Shown piece after piece: positions 54,760 to 63,270 of a stretch of 64,000 nucleotides of DNA; the first letter of the stretch is position 1; each line of letters starts with the position of its first letter. The notes under the pieces were generated by a model that worked only from the letters and a program-made list of their open reading frames with translations, did not search any database and had not been told where the DNA came from. The stretch lies in assembly GCF_025311495.1 (NCBI RefSeq), contig NZ_CP104398.1:1-64000 (forward strand), read 5' to 3'. The translations under genes were made by a program, and so were the position numbers. This DNA comes from Limosilactobacillus oris. Its GTDB lineage: Bacteria > Bacillota > Bacilli > Lactobacillales > Lactobacillaceae.

Positions 54760-57204
54760 ATGGCAACTGAGATGGACCTATTTAAGACGCCAACGGAGCC
54801 GTCTTTTTTTGTTGGTCAGGTTCAGTCGGAAATCTTTTCGAGTCCGGATTCCTTTTTTAAGGTCCTGGTGGTGTCGATCGAAGATGCTAATTTTGACTGG
54901 TCAGAGGGCGAAATTACGGTAACGGGCAGCTTTGGTGACCTTAGCGACGACCAGACGTACTGCTTTGAGGGCCAACTGGTGGAACACCCTCGCTACGGTC
55001 AGCAGTTTCAGGCAAGTTCCTACCATGTCAACCAACCGACCAGTCGGACAGGACTGGTAGAATTTCTGGCAGGAAAACAGTTCCCGGGGGTTGGCCAAAA
55101 AACGGCGGAGAAGATAGTTGATGCCCTCGGGACGGGAGCAATTGATAAGATTAGCGCGGACCCGCATGTCTTAGACGGGTTGAAGCTGCGTTCCGCGGTG
55201 AAAAAGTCAATTATCGATAACCTCCAGGCTAACCAGGGCTTGGACCAAGTGATTATTGGCCTTAACGATTACGGCTTCGGCAGCAACCTGATTAGTACAA
55301 TTGTTGACCACTACGGCGAGGATGCCCTCCATATTATCAGTGAAAATCCGTACCAGCTAGCGGTGGAAATCGATGGGATCAGCTTCAAGCGGGCTGATCA
55401 GGTGGCCGCTAAGTTAGGCATTGCTGGAGATGACTCCCGGCGGATTAGGGCGGCCATTATTCAGTCGTTGGATGACCTCACGATGGCAACTGGTGATACT
55501 TATACCAGTGCAAAGCCGCTGCTGGTAAGCGCTCAGCGCCTGCTTAACGATGGCCGTAACGGTCAGGTCGCCGCTCCGGTGATTGCTGATCAGATTGTGG
55601 CGATGGAAAAGCAGCACCAGATTAGCTATGACGACGAGCGACTTTACCCAACGGCCCTCTACAAGGCAGAATACCAAATTGCGGACCACTTAGACCGGCT
55701 GGTAAAGGCGAAGGAGAGCGCAGTTCCCGCGGAAACGATTCAAAAGACCCTGAGCCGGGTAGAGGAGGAAACCGGGATTAAGTATGACCAGGTGCAGGTC
55801 CGGGCAATTGAAACGGCACTTAATAATAAGGTCATGCTGTTGACTGGGGGACCGGGTACCGGTAAAACCACGATTATTAGGGGAATCGTGGAGTGCTACG
55901 CCAAGGTTCACCAACTTTCACTGGAGATTGACGATTACCGCGATAAACCCTTCCCAGTGCTATTGGCAGCGCCGACTGGCCGGGCAGCTAAGCGGATGAG
56001 TGAGGCTACCGACCTGCCTGCCAGTACGATTCACCGTTTACTCGGCTTAAACGGCCGTGAATTGCCAACGGATATTAACGCGCGGGATTTAAAGGGTTCA
56101 TTGCTGATTGTCGATGAAATGTCGATGGTCGATACTTTACTCTTCAAAACCCTCGTTCAGGCAGTTCCCACCGCAATGCATGTGGTGCTGGTGGGGGACA
56201 AGGATCAGTTGCCGTCGGTTGGGCCTGGACAGGTCTTTTACGATCTTCTGGCTTTTACCGAGCTGCCAAAGGTGGAACTGACAAACATCCACCGGCAAGC
56301 CGCTGACTCCACCATTATTCCACTGGCACACGCCGTCAAGGATGGCCGGGTACCAGCCGACCTGATGGCGAAAAAAGCTGACCGGTCGTTTATCCCTTGC
56401 CAGGCCTGGCAGGTCCCGGACGTGGTGGAACAAATTATTAAACTAAGCCGACAGCGAGGATATACTGCCCAGGATGTTCAGATCCTAGCACCAATGTACC
56501 GGGGAGCGGCCGGGGTAGATAATCTGAATGAGCTAGCCCAAGCAGTTTATAACCCGCCGACCAAGGCTAAGCAGGAAATAGAGTTTCGTGGTCAGGTTTT
56601 CCGGGTTGGTGACAAGGTCCTGCAGCTGGTCAATAGTCCCGAAAATAATGTTTTTAACGGGGATATTGGCCAAATCACTGCTATTGAGACTAAGAAGGGC
56701 GCCAAGGGGGCAACAATTACGATTGACTTTGATGGAAACGAGGTTAATTATCACCGGATGGAGTGGAACCAGATTCAGCTGGCCTACGCTATTTCGATTC
56801 ATAAATCGCAGGGGAGTCAGTTTAAGATGGTTTTAATGCCGGTCGTCCGGCAATTCAGCCGGATGCTCCAACGGAACCTAGTATATACGGCAATCACGCG
56901 GGCAGCCGATAAGCTGGTCTTGCTGGGGGAAGCCCAGGCAATGGCGTTGGCCGTTCACAATGTGGGGACAAACCGACAGACGACCCTGCTGAATCGGCTG
57001 CGGGAGAAGTGGCAGCTAACGAAGCCGGAAAAACCGGCGGCAGTGGCAAAGGATGATTCCCTTGCGGTAGCTGATAAGGAGATAGTGCCAGATTCAGCAG
57101 CCGACTCCTCGTCGGGACCCCGGATATTGACCGCCGCCCTGATTGCTGAGCAGGCGATTGATCCCCTGATTGGGATGGCAGGAATTAAACCCCAGGACTT
57201 ATAA
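54760..57204 (+). CDS. recD2: RecD2 family DNA helicase, 814 aa
   Basis: SF1B 5'-3' helicase without RecBC partner. N-terminal OB-like and helix-hairpin-helix region (GLVEFLAGKQFPGVGQKTAEKIVDALG), Walker A LTGGPGTGKTTII with the lysine at 369, LIVDEMSMVDTLLF (motif II), GDKDQLPSVGPGQVF (III) and the C-terminal YAISIHKSQGSQF, YTAITRAADKLVLLG (V-VI). Acts in mismatch or replication-fork repair in Firmicutes. ATG at 54760, nine bases after GGAAAGG; upstream in-frame codons lie within the TPR gene. Confidence 0.95.
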   Translation: MATEMDLFKTPTEPSFFVGQVQSEIFSSPDSFFKVLVVSIEDANFDWSEGEITVTGSFGDLSDDQTYCFEGQLVEHPRYGQQFQASSYHVNQPTSRTGLVEFLAGKQFPGVGQKTAEKIVDALGTGAIDKISADPHVLDGLKLRSAVKKSIIDNLQANQGLDQVIIGLNDYGFGSNLISTIVDHYGEDALHIISENPYQLAVEIDGISFKRADQVAAKLGIAGDDSRRIRAAIIQSLDDLTMATGDTYTSAKPLLVSAQRLLNDGRNGQVAAPVIADQIVAMEKQHQISYDDERLYPTALYKAEYQIADHLDRLVKAKESAVPAETIQKTLSRVEEETGIKYDQVQVRAIETALNNKVMLLTGGPGTGKTTIIRGIVECYAKVHQLSLEIDDYRDKPFPVLLAAPTGRAAKRMSEATDLPASTIHRLLGLNGRELPTDINARDLKGSLLIVDEMSMVDTLLFKTLVQAVPTAMHVVLVGDKDQLPSVGPGQVFYDLLAFTELPKVELTNIHRQAADSTIIPLAHAVKDGRVPADLMAKKADRSFIPCQAWQVPDVVEQIIKLSRQRGYTAQDVQILAPMYRGAAGVDNLNELAQAVYNPPTKAKQEIEFRGQVFRVGDKVLQLVNSPENNVFNGDIGQITAIETKKGAKGATITIDFDGNEVNYHRMEWNQIQLAYAISIHKSQGSQFKMVLMPVVRQFSRMLQRNLVYTAITRAADKLVLLGEAQAMALAVHNVGTNRQTTLLNRLREKWQLTKPEKPAAVAKDDSLAVADKEIVPDSAADSSSGPRILTAALIAEQAIDPLIGMAGIKPQDL

Positions 57205-57283
57205 GGGCTTGATTGCGAAGAAAAATGTTGCGATAATAAACGGTGTACTGCACACTGCTAGTTAAGATAAAGGAAGTAGAACA

Positions 57284-58258
57284 ATGACGCAGATTAAGAA
57301 TGCTCAAAACGTCCGGTTGTTTGCCTTGAACTCAAACCAGCCCTTAGCGGAAGCCATTGCCGCTAAGGTCGGCCTGCCGCTCAGCAAGGCTTCTGTTAAC
57401 CACTTTGCTGATGGTGAAATAAAGATTACCATTGACGAAAGTGTTCGGGGATGCGAGGTATACGTAATTCAATCCGTTTCCGACCCGGTCAACAGCAACT
57501 TGATGGAACTATTAATCATGGTGGATGCACTGCGGCGGGCTAGTGCGGCCAAAATTAACGTGGTGATGCCCTACTATGGTTATGCTCGGCAGGATCGCAA
57601 GGCCCGGAGTCGGGAACCAATTACCGCCAAATTGATTGCCAACTTGCTGGAAATGGACCAGATTGACCGGCTGGTAACCATTGACCTGCATGCTGCCCAA
57701 GTTCAAGGATTCTTTGATATCCCGGTCGACCACCTGCAAACAACAAGCCTTTTTGCGGATTATTTTGCAAAGCATGACCTGATTAACGATGAAACAGTTG
57801 TGGTGGCACCGGATCATGCCGGCGTTAGTTTTGCACGGAAGTTTGCGGAACGGATCAAGGCGCCCATCGCGATTATTGACAACCGGGCCGATGAGGTACG
57901 GGAACAAACTAATCAGAAGGTCCCCGAATATGTCATTGGGGATGTAAAGGGCAAGACCGCCCTCGTCGTCGATGATATTGTAGATACGGGGGTGCGGATG
58001 AAGTTATCTGCACAGGCCCTGGCCAAGTTTGGCGCTAAGAAAATTTACGGGGTGGCTACCCATCCAGTTCTATCTGCCGATGCAACCACCATTTTGCAGG
58101 ATTCCCTCCTGGAGAAGCTAGTGGTCACCGATACGATTCACCTGCCGGCGGAAAAGCAGTTTCCTAAGCTGGTCCAACTTTCGGTGGCAGATCTACTAAA
58201 AGAGGCCATTGTTCGGATTCACAACCACCAATCAATTGACACACTCTTTAACCGCTAG
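57284..58258 (+). CDS. prs: Ribose-phosphate pyrophosphokinase, 324 aa
   Basis: Makes PRPP from ribose-5-phosphate and ATP for nucleotide, His and NAD synthesis. FADGEIKITIDESVRGCEVYVIQS, the flexible-loop signature MPYYGYARQDRKARSREPI (residues ~90-108), and the PRPP loop ALVVDDIVDTGVRMKLSA near residue 227. Lactobacilli often have two prs genes; this one stands alone between recD2 and a terminator, not next to glmU. The sequence is divergent enough that it may be the secondary copy. Confidence 0.94.
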   Translation: MTQIKNAQNVRLFALNSNQPLAEAIAAKVGLPLSKASVNHFADGEIKITIDESVRGCEVYVIQSVSDPVNSNLMELLIMVDALRRASAAKINVVMPYYGYARQDRKARSREPITAKLIANLLEMDQIDRLVTIDLHAAQVQGFFDIPVDHLQTTSLFADYFAKHDLINDETVVVAPDHAGVSFARKFAERIKAPIAIIDNRADEVREQTNQKVPEYVIGDVKGKTALVVDDIVDTGVRMKLSAQALAKFGAKKIYGVATHPVLSADATTILQDSLLEKLVVTDTIHLPAEKQFPKLVQLSVADLLKEAIVRIHNHQSIDTLFNR

Positions 58259-58286
58259 GCTTCGTGTCTGCGTAAAGAGGAATGAG

Positions 58287-58333
58287 AAAAAGCATCCAAA
58301 ATCTGCTTGGCAGCTGATCTTGAATGCTTTTTT
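58287..58333. terminator. Bidirectional terminator between prs and dapF
   Basis: AAAAAGCAT (from 58287) pairs with ATGCTTTTTT (ending 58333), with further partial pairing inside. T-tracts on both strands serve the convergent genes. Confidence 0.8.
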
Positions 58334-58349
58334 GGTGTACAGCAAACTT

Positions 58350-59357
58350 TTAATTAACGCTTAAATTGAAATGGGGGAGCTGGTGGATGAAGTTCTGGTA
58401 AGCTTCCTGTTCACCGGTGGCAGTAACCTGCGCATCGTGGGCGGTGACCCTTCCCTGGTGGAGGAGGTCTTCGGCAATTTCAAGCTGGTGGGTAAAGGTA
58501 GCATTGCCGATTAATTCAATCCAGTAGCGGTGGTCGGCGAAGTGAACGCTGGTTTTGACCATCCCACCCGGATTGTAGACGGTAATTGCTTCGTCGAAGG
58601 CCGCGCTGGCGGGATGAAGTAGGGCAAAGGCCAGACTGGTGGCCGACATTCCGGTTCCGCAAGCGTTCGTGAAGCCAACCCCACGCTCATAGGTCCGAAC
58701 AAAAAGTTTTTGTGGCCCGAGAATCTGAGCAAAGTTAACGTTGACCCCGTCGCTAAAGTAGGGGTTGGCGCCGTTAAGGTAGGACCCTAGTTCTCCCAAG
58801 AGGGGGCCCTCAATGGTTTCCTGGTTGACAAAGCTGATCAGGTGGGGGTTCGGAACCGCCAGGGTGGTGAAGGTGAGACCTGGAGCCAGCTCTGGTACCG
58901 GGGTACCCAATAGGCGGTCGTGTCCTAGATTGTCGAAGGGCAAGGCGGCCCTATTAAAGCGGACCGGTGAGATTTCCACGGCAAAGGCAGGGACGCCGGG
59001 CGCCAGTTCGCCTGCTTGCCGGACTTGCAAACTGCTGTCCATTGTGTCGACTTTGAACGACGTCTGGCCGTCCCGCTCCGCCACGTAGCGTGCGACGGTC
59101 CGGAGGCCATTGCCGCACATTGAGGCCTCGCTGCCATCAGCATTGATTACCCGCATTTGGGCGGTTGCCCCGGGGCGGGTTGGCCGGCCAACAACGAGGA
59201 GGCCATCCGCCCCGCCTAGCAAGCCATCCTGGGGGTCGGTCAATTGGCGGGCTAGGCGGCGGAGTTCGTCATCAGTTAGTGCCTGCTTCAGCTTTGTTTG
59301 GTCGAGGATAAAGAAGCTGTTCTGGGAGCCGTGAACTTTTAATAGTTGTGTCATCAT
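58350..59357 (-). CDS. dapF: Diaminopimelate epimerase, 335 aa
   Basis: PLP-independent epimerase converting LL- to meso-diaminopimelate. The two catalytic cysteines are visible: C81 in MCGNGLRTVARY and C233 in GFTNACGTGMSAT; N-terminal KVHGSQNSFFILD also matches. The length is longer than the ~275 of many DapF but usual for lactobacilli. Start: ATG-ATG after AGGAGG. It lies 8 bases after lysC on the same strand, forming a lysC-dapF operon. Confidence 0.96.
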   Translation of the reverse strand: MMTQLLKVHGSQNSFFILDQTKLKQALTDDELRRLARQLTDPQDGLLGGADGLLVVGRPTRPGATAQMRVINADGSEASMCGNGLRTVARYVAERDGQTSFKVDTMDSSLQVRQAGELAPGVPAFAVEISPVRFNRAALPFDNLGHDRLLGTPVPELAPGLTFTTLAVPNPHLISFVNQETIEGPLLGELGSYLNGANPYFSDGVNVNFAQILGPQKLFVRTYERGVGFTNACGTGMSATSLAFALLHPASAAFDEAITVYNPGGMVKTSVHFADHRYWIELIGNATFTHQLEIAEDLLHQGRVTAHDAQVTATGEQEAYQNFIHQLPHFNLSVN

Positions 59358-59365
59358 AAAACCTC

Positions 59366-60724
59366 CTAATTAGCGAAGAACCGGTGATAAATTGCGCGGA
59401 CAGCCTTGTCAGCATCCCGATCATAGGTGCCAATCATGATTGAGATTCGGGAGGCTCCCTGGTTGATGATTGGCACTGGGATCCCGTCTTCTGCCAGGGG
59501 GGCAAGGATGTCGTTGATTACCCCGATCCGGTTCCGCATTCCCTCGCCAACCACCATCGTGATGGCGTAGTTATTGATCCATTCGAGCTGGTCCGGGTTG
59601 ATTTCCTCCTGGATTTCGTTGCAAATAGTATCCACTAGCTGGTCGTCGATTTGGTTCTTGTCTAAAATAATGGTGATATCATCAATCCCTGACGGCATGT
59701 GCTCGTAAGAAACGTTGTGGTGGGCCAGGATATTTAAGATTCGTAGAGTGAAGCCCGTTTCCTTGTTCAGAAGGTACTTGTGGAGGTAGATTGCGGCAAA
59801 GTGCTTACCGCTGACCACCCCGGTAACGATATCCGCGGGTTGAAATTTCTTGTCTGGGACAATCAAGGTCCCGGGCTTTTCGGGATGCTGGGTGTTCTTG
59901 ACGTTAATCGGTATATTGCCCTGGATGGCAGGGATGAGGGCCTCATCATGGAAAACCGAGAAGCCGGCGTATGATAACTCCCGCATTTCCCGGTAGGTCA
60001 TCTTAGCGATGGGTTGGGGATGGTCAACGACAGCTGGGTTCGCGACGTAGATTGCGTCAACGTCAGTGAAGTTTTCGTAGAGGTCAGCATGGAGGCCATG
60101 GGCAAGAATCGCCCCTGTAATGTCCGAGCCGCCCCGTGAGAAGGTTGCGAGGTGGCCGGCAAGGGTAATGCCGTAAAAGCCGGGGAAAATCAGCAGTTCA
60201 CTGTCGTTAAAGGAAAACCGATCCAAGAGTGAGTAGGCCTCTGGAGTTACGCTGGCGTTATTGGGGGTCCCGGTGACCCGGAGACCGACCTGTTCGGGGG
60301 TAACAAAGCGGGCTTCGTAGCCCAACTGCTGGAGAATAATCGTCATCAATTGGGCGTTGAGCCGCTCGCCATGGGCCTTGAACGCGGCGAGAAGGTAGTT
60401 GTTATTGGGAAAGTGCCAGTTCGGCAACTTGTTAAGCCGTTCGGCTAGTGGGGCCAGCTTGGCCTGAGGAACGTTAAAATAGTCAGCAATCGCGGTATAA
60501 CGGTCAATGATTTGGGTAACCGTTTCCTGGAACGGCTGTCCAGCGATTACTTGCTGGGCATATTTGATCAGGAGATCGGTGACCTTGGTATCATTTGCTG
60601 TCCGCTTACCAGGCGCAGAAGTGACAACGACCCGTCGCTGGGGGTCAGCAGTGATAATCTTAATCGCCTGGGCAAAGTGCTCACCATCTGCAAGTGAGCT
60701 GCCACCGAATTTAACGACTTTCAT
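59366..60724 (-). CDS. lysC: Aspartate kinase, 452 aa
   Basis: First step of the aspartate family pathway. KVVKFGGSSLADGEHF at the N-terminus, FSRGGSDITGAILAHGL, and two C-terminal ACT domains (about residues 300-452; VSYEHMPSGIDDITIILD). The monofunctional ~450-residue type resembles lysine-sensitive AKIII. Its own promoter lies at 60788-60815, and no riboswitch is visible in its ~57-base leader, in contrast to the divergent lysA operon. Confidence 0.95.
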   Translation of the reverse strand: MKVVKFGGSSLADGEHFAQAIKIITADPQRRVVVTSAPGKRTANDTKVTDLLIKYAQQVIAGQPFQETVTQIIDRYTAIADYFNVPQAKLAPLAERLNKLPNWHFPNNNYLLAAFKAHGERLNAQLMTIILQQLGYEARFVTPEQVGLRVTGTPNNASVTPEAYSLLDRFSFNDSELLIFPGFYGITLAGHLATFSRGGSDITGAILAHGLHADLYENFTDVDAIYVANPAVVDHPQPIAKMTYREMRELSYAGFSVFHDEALIPAIQGNIPINVKNTQHPEKPGTLIVPDKKFQPADIVTGVVSGKHFAAIYLHKYLLNKETGFTLRILNILAHHNVSYEHMPSGIDDITIILDKNQIDDQLVDTICNEIQEEINPDQLEWINNYAITMVVGEGMRNRIGVINDILAPLAEDGIPVPIINQGASRISIMIGTYDRDADKAVRAIYHRFFAN

Positions 60725-60787
60725 TTTTTAAGCACTCCTTTGGGAAAATGCCATTTGAACTCATTTTCCGTAAATAAATTTAACCGA

Positions 60788-60815
60788 ATTCTAACATGTT
60801 TAAGAAAACTTGCAA
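60788..60815 (-). promoter_or_regulatory. Promoter of lysC-dapF
   Basis: On the minus strand TTGCAA (60815-60810), 16-base spacer, TAGAAT (60793-60788) preceded by TGT, an extended -10. Confidence 0.65.
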
Positions 60816-60900
60816 GCACTGAATCTGAAAATCAAGTCTGTAATGGTGCACTTAACCAAAGCTAATTCTAGGGTTGCTTCATGCCAAATTAATTTTGCTA

Positions 60901-60929
60901 TTGACTTTCTAATTATTTTTTTATAAACT
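60901..60929 (+). promoter_or_regulatory. Promoter of the lysA operon
   Basis: TTGACT (60901-60906), then TAAACT at 60924-60929 with 17-base spacing (or TATAAA at 60922 with 15). Transcription would begin just before the lysine aptamer. Confidence 0.6.
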
Positions 60930-60943
60930 AATTACAAATCGAA

Positions 60944-61112
60944 GAGGCGCAGCCAACACCAGTAAGTTGGGGGAGTTCCTGCCGGACGTTGATCCCCTCT
61001 GAACAGGGCGGCTGCCGAAGCACTTAACCGGGCGGCGGTTAGGCAGCTGGGGCGTGGTTGAATAAATCACGGACTGTCGCAGGACGGATAAGAGCCTGCG
61101 TTGCGCTATCGA
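60944..61112 (+). promoter_or_regulatory. Lysine riboswitch (L box)
   Basis: Conserved L-box landmarks appear in order: GAGGCGC at the 5' side of P1, AGTAAG, the long P2 arm, CTGAACAGGGCGGCTGCCGAAGC, the GCTGGGGC turn, GGACTGTC, and GCTATC closing P1. Lysine binding should favour the terminator at 61133-61169. It controls lysA and downstream genes. Confidence 0.93.
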
Positions 61113-61132
61113 CAGATAAAATGGGTATTAGC

Positions 61133-61169
61133 TCCACTATTTGTTTTTGCGCAAATAGTGGATTTTTTT
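61133..61169 (+). terminator. Riboswitch-controlled terminator upstream of lysA
   Basis: TCCACTATTTG (61133-61143) and CAAATAGTGGA (61152-61162), perfect 11-bp stem, then T7. Expression platform of the L box. Confidence 0.93.
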
Positions 61170-61211
61170 ATCCCGTCGGTTTCCCCGTCAGCAGAATTGG
61201 AGGAATCAAGA

Positions 61212-62528
61212 ATGAACGAACAGCTTTCAGCAAGCCAGCTTAACGCAGCCGGTCACCTAATGATTGGTGGCTGTGATAGCCTTGACCTGGCCCAGCAGTA
61301 CGGAACGCCCCTGGTGGTTTATGATGTTAGTCAAATCCGGCACCAGATTCGCGCCTTTAAGCGGGTTTTCGAAGCTAACCAGGTTGAATACGAGGTTAGC
61401 TATGCTAGCAAGGCCTTTGCGGCGATTGCGATGTATCAAGTTGCCGACCAGGAGGGAGCCCATGTCGACGTAGTTTCCGGTGGCGAAATGTATACGGCAT
61501 TGAAGGCCGGTTTCCCACTCTCCCATGCCAGTTTTCATGGCAACAATAAGTCATATGATGAGCTGGTAATGGCGGTTAAGAACAACATTGGCGTAATCGT
61601 GGTTGATAATTTTTACGAAATTAAGCTGCTAAACCAGGTGCTAACCGAACTGGACGCCCGGGTCAAAGTGATGTTGCGTATCACCCCGGGAATTTCCGCC
61701 CACACCAATAAGTACATCCAGACCGGCCAAGTCGACAGTAAGTTTGGCTTTGACTTAGAATCAGGACAGGCGGACAGGGCATTGGAGGCGGTCTTAGCGT
61801 CACCACGGATGACGATGATCGGCCTGCACGCTCACATCGGTTCACAAATTTTTGAACTGGCAGGGTTTGAAGGGGTTGCCAACAAGCTGGTGGAAGTAGC
61901 TAACCACTGGCAGCAGCGGTATGACTACCAAGCCCAGGTCATCAACGTTGGCGGGGGCTTTGGCATTCGTTATACAAAGGATGACCAACCGCTGCGGCCT
62001 GAGGAATTTGTCGATGCCATCATCAAGGCCATCAAGGCTGCGGTTGCGCCGACAGCTCTGGAAATGCCGGCAATCTGGATCGAACCGGGGCGGTCAATCG
62101 TTGGGCCGGCTGGCTATAACCTCTACACGGTTGGTTCCCGGAAAGACTTACCGGGTTACCGCCCGTTCGTCACCATTAACGGGGGAATGGGTGATAATAT
62201 TCGTCCCGCCCTCTACCAAGCAGAGTACGAAACGGTGCTGGCAAGAGACCCCCAAGCACCATTGGCGGAACACGTCCGCCTGGCTGGGAAGTACTGTGAA
62301 AGTGGTGATATTTTAAGCCAGGACCAGGCCCTGCCGAAGACGAAACCGGGGGATGTTCTTGTAATGTTGGATACCGGGGCCTATGGATATGCAATGGCAT
62401 CCAACTATAACCGAAATCCCCGGCCCGCAGTGGTCTTTGCGGAGAATGGCCACTCTCAGCTGGTGATTGAACGGGAAAGCTATGAAGACTTGGTTCACCT
62501 GGACCGTCCATATACTGAAGCAAAATAA
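61212..62528 (+). CDS. lysA: Diaminopimelate decarboxylase, 438 aa
   Basis: PLP enzyme (alanine racemase-like fold) making L-lysine from meso-DAP. PLP lysine K67 in VSYASKAFAA, substrate and PLP loops HIGSQIF, INVGGGFGIRY, EPGRSIVGPAGY, and CESGDIL with the catalytic Cys. The ATG at 61212 follows TTGGAGGAATCAAGA; the longer frame from 61101 runs through the riboswitch and terminator and is not a gene start. First gene of the riboswitch operon. Confidence 0.96.
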   Translation: MNEQLSASQLNAAGHLMIGGCDSLDLAQQYGTPLVVYDVSQIRHQIRAFKRVFEANQVEYEVSYASKAFAAIAMYQVADQEGAHVDVVSGGEMYTALKAGFPLSHASFHGNNKSYDELVMAVKNNIGVIVVDNFYEIKLLNQVLTELDARVKVMLRITPGISAHTNKYIQTGQVDSKFGFDLESGQADRALEAVLASPRMTMIGLHAHIGSQIFELAGFEGVANKLVEVANHWQQRYDYQAQVINVGGGFGIRYTKDDQPLRPEEFVDAIIKAIKAAVAPTALEMPAIWIEPGRSIVGPAGYNLYTVGSRKDLPGYRPFVTINGGMGDNIRPALYQAEYETVLARDPQAPLAEHVRLAGKYCESGDILSQDQALPKTKPGDVLVMLDTGAYGYAMASNYNRNPRPAVVFAENGHSQLVIERESYEDLVHLDRPYTEAK

Positions 62529-62559
62529 CATTAATATATAGGAAGAAAGAGTGATTAGA

Positions 62560-63270
62560 ATGGCAGAATTAGATGCACAGGCAATCATCAACTACATTGG
62601 AAACGCCCCTAAGAAGACGCCAGTCAAGGTGCTGTTAAAAGGGGCAATCGACCAATTGACCTTCCCGGACGCGGTGCAGGCCTTCGCGGAAGAAAAAACG
62701 GCGACCCTTTACGGGGACTGGACAGTTATTAAGCCATTTTTAGCCGCAAACGAAAGCAAGATTGCGGATTACCACGTTGAAAACGACGCCCGCAATTCAG
62801 CGGTGCCCCTGCTAGACCTCAAGAAAATTAATGCCCGGATTGAACCGGGAGCCATTATTCGGGACAAGGTTCTGATTGGCGACAACGCCGTCATTATGAT
62901 GGGTGCTATTATCAACATTGGCGCGGAAATCGGTGCTGATTCCATGATTGACATGGGAGCAGTGCTTGGCGGCCGGGCGATTGTCGGGAAGCATTGCCAC
63001 ATCGGCGCTGGAACGGTTCTGGCAGGGGTTGTAGAACCAGCCAGTGCCCAACCGGTGCGGATTGACGATAATGTTCTAATTGGCGCCAATGCCGTTGTTA
63101 TCGAGGGGGTCCACGTTGGTGCGGGCGCTGTAGTGGCTGCGGGTGCGATTGTTACCCACGACGTCGAACCTGGGACAATGGTCGCGGGAGTTCCTGCTAA
63201 GTTTATCAAGCGGGTTGACCAGCAGACCAGTGACAAGACCGCCCTGGAAGATGACTTGAGGAAGCTATAA
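62560..63270 (+). CDS. dapD: Tetrahydrodipicolinate N-acetyltransferase, 236 aa
   Basis: Also called dapH. N-terminal [24 protein letters not shown], then left-handed beta-helix hexapeptide repeats (residues ~95-215: [23 protein letters not shown]...). Uses acetyl-CoA to acetylate tetrahydrodipicolinate, so this organism uses the acetylase branch of the DAP pathway. The GTG at 62551 is an alternative start but the family begins MAELDA. Its stop overlaps the next start (TAATG). Confidence 0.95.
   Translation: MAELDAQAIINYIGNAPKKTPVKVLLKGAIDQLTFPDAVQAFAEEKTATLYGDWTVIKPFLAANESKIADYHVENDARNSAVPLLDLKKINARIEPGAIIRDKVLIGDNAVIMMGAIINIGAEIGADSMIDMGAVLGGRAIVGKHCHIGAGTVLAGVVEPASAQPVRIDDNVLIGANAVVIEGVHVGAGAVVAAGAIVTHDVEPGTMVAGVPAKFIKRVDQQTSDKTALEDDLRKL

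Noticed and set aside
59110-59334. Plus-strand frames opposite dapF and lysC
   Set aside because: Antisense shadows of strongly recognised enzymes, without start signals.
61101-61211. N-terminal extension of lysA by 37 residues
   Set aside because: This segment is the end of the lysine aptamer and its terminator; the ATG at 61212 has a clear ribosome-binding site.
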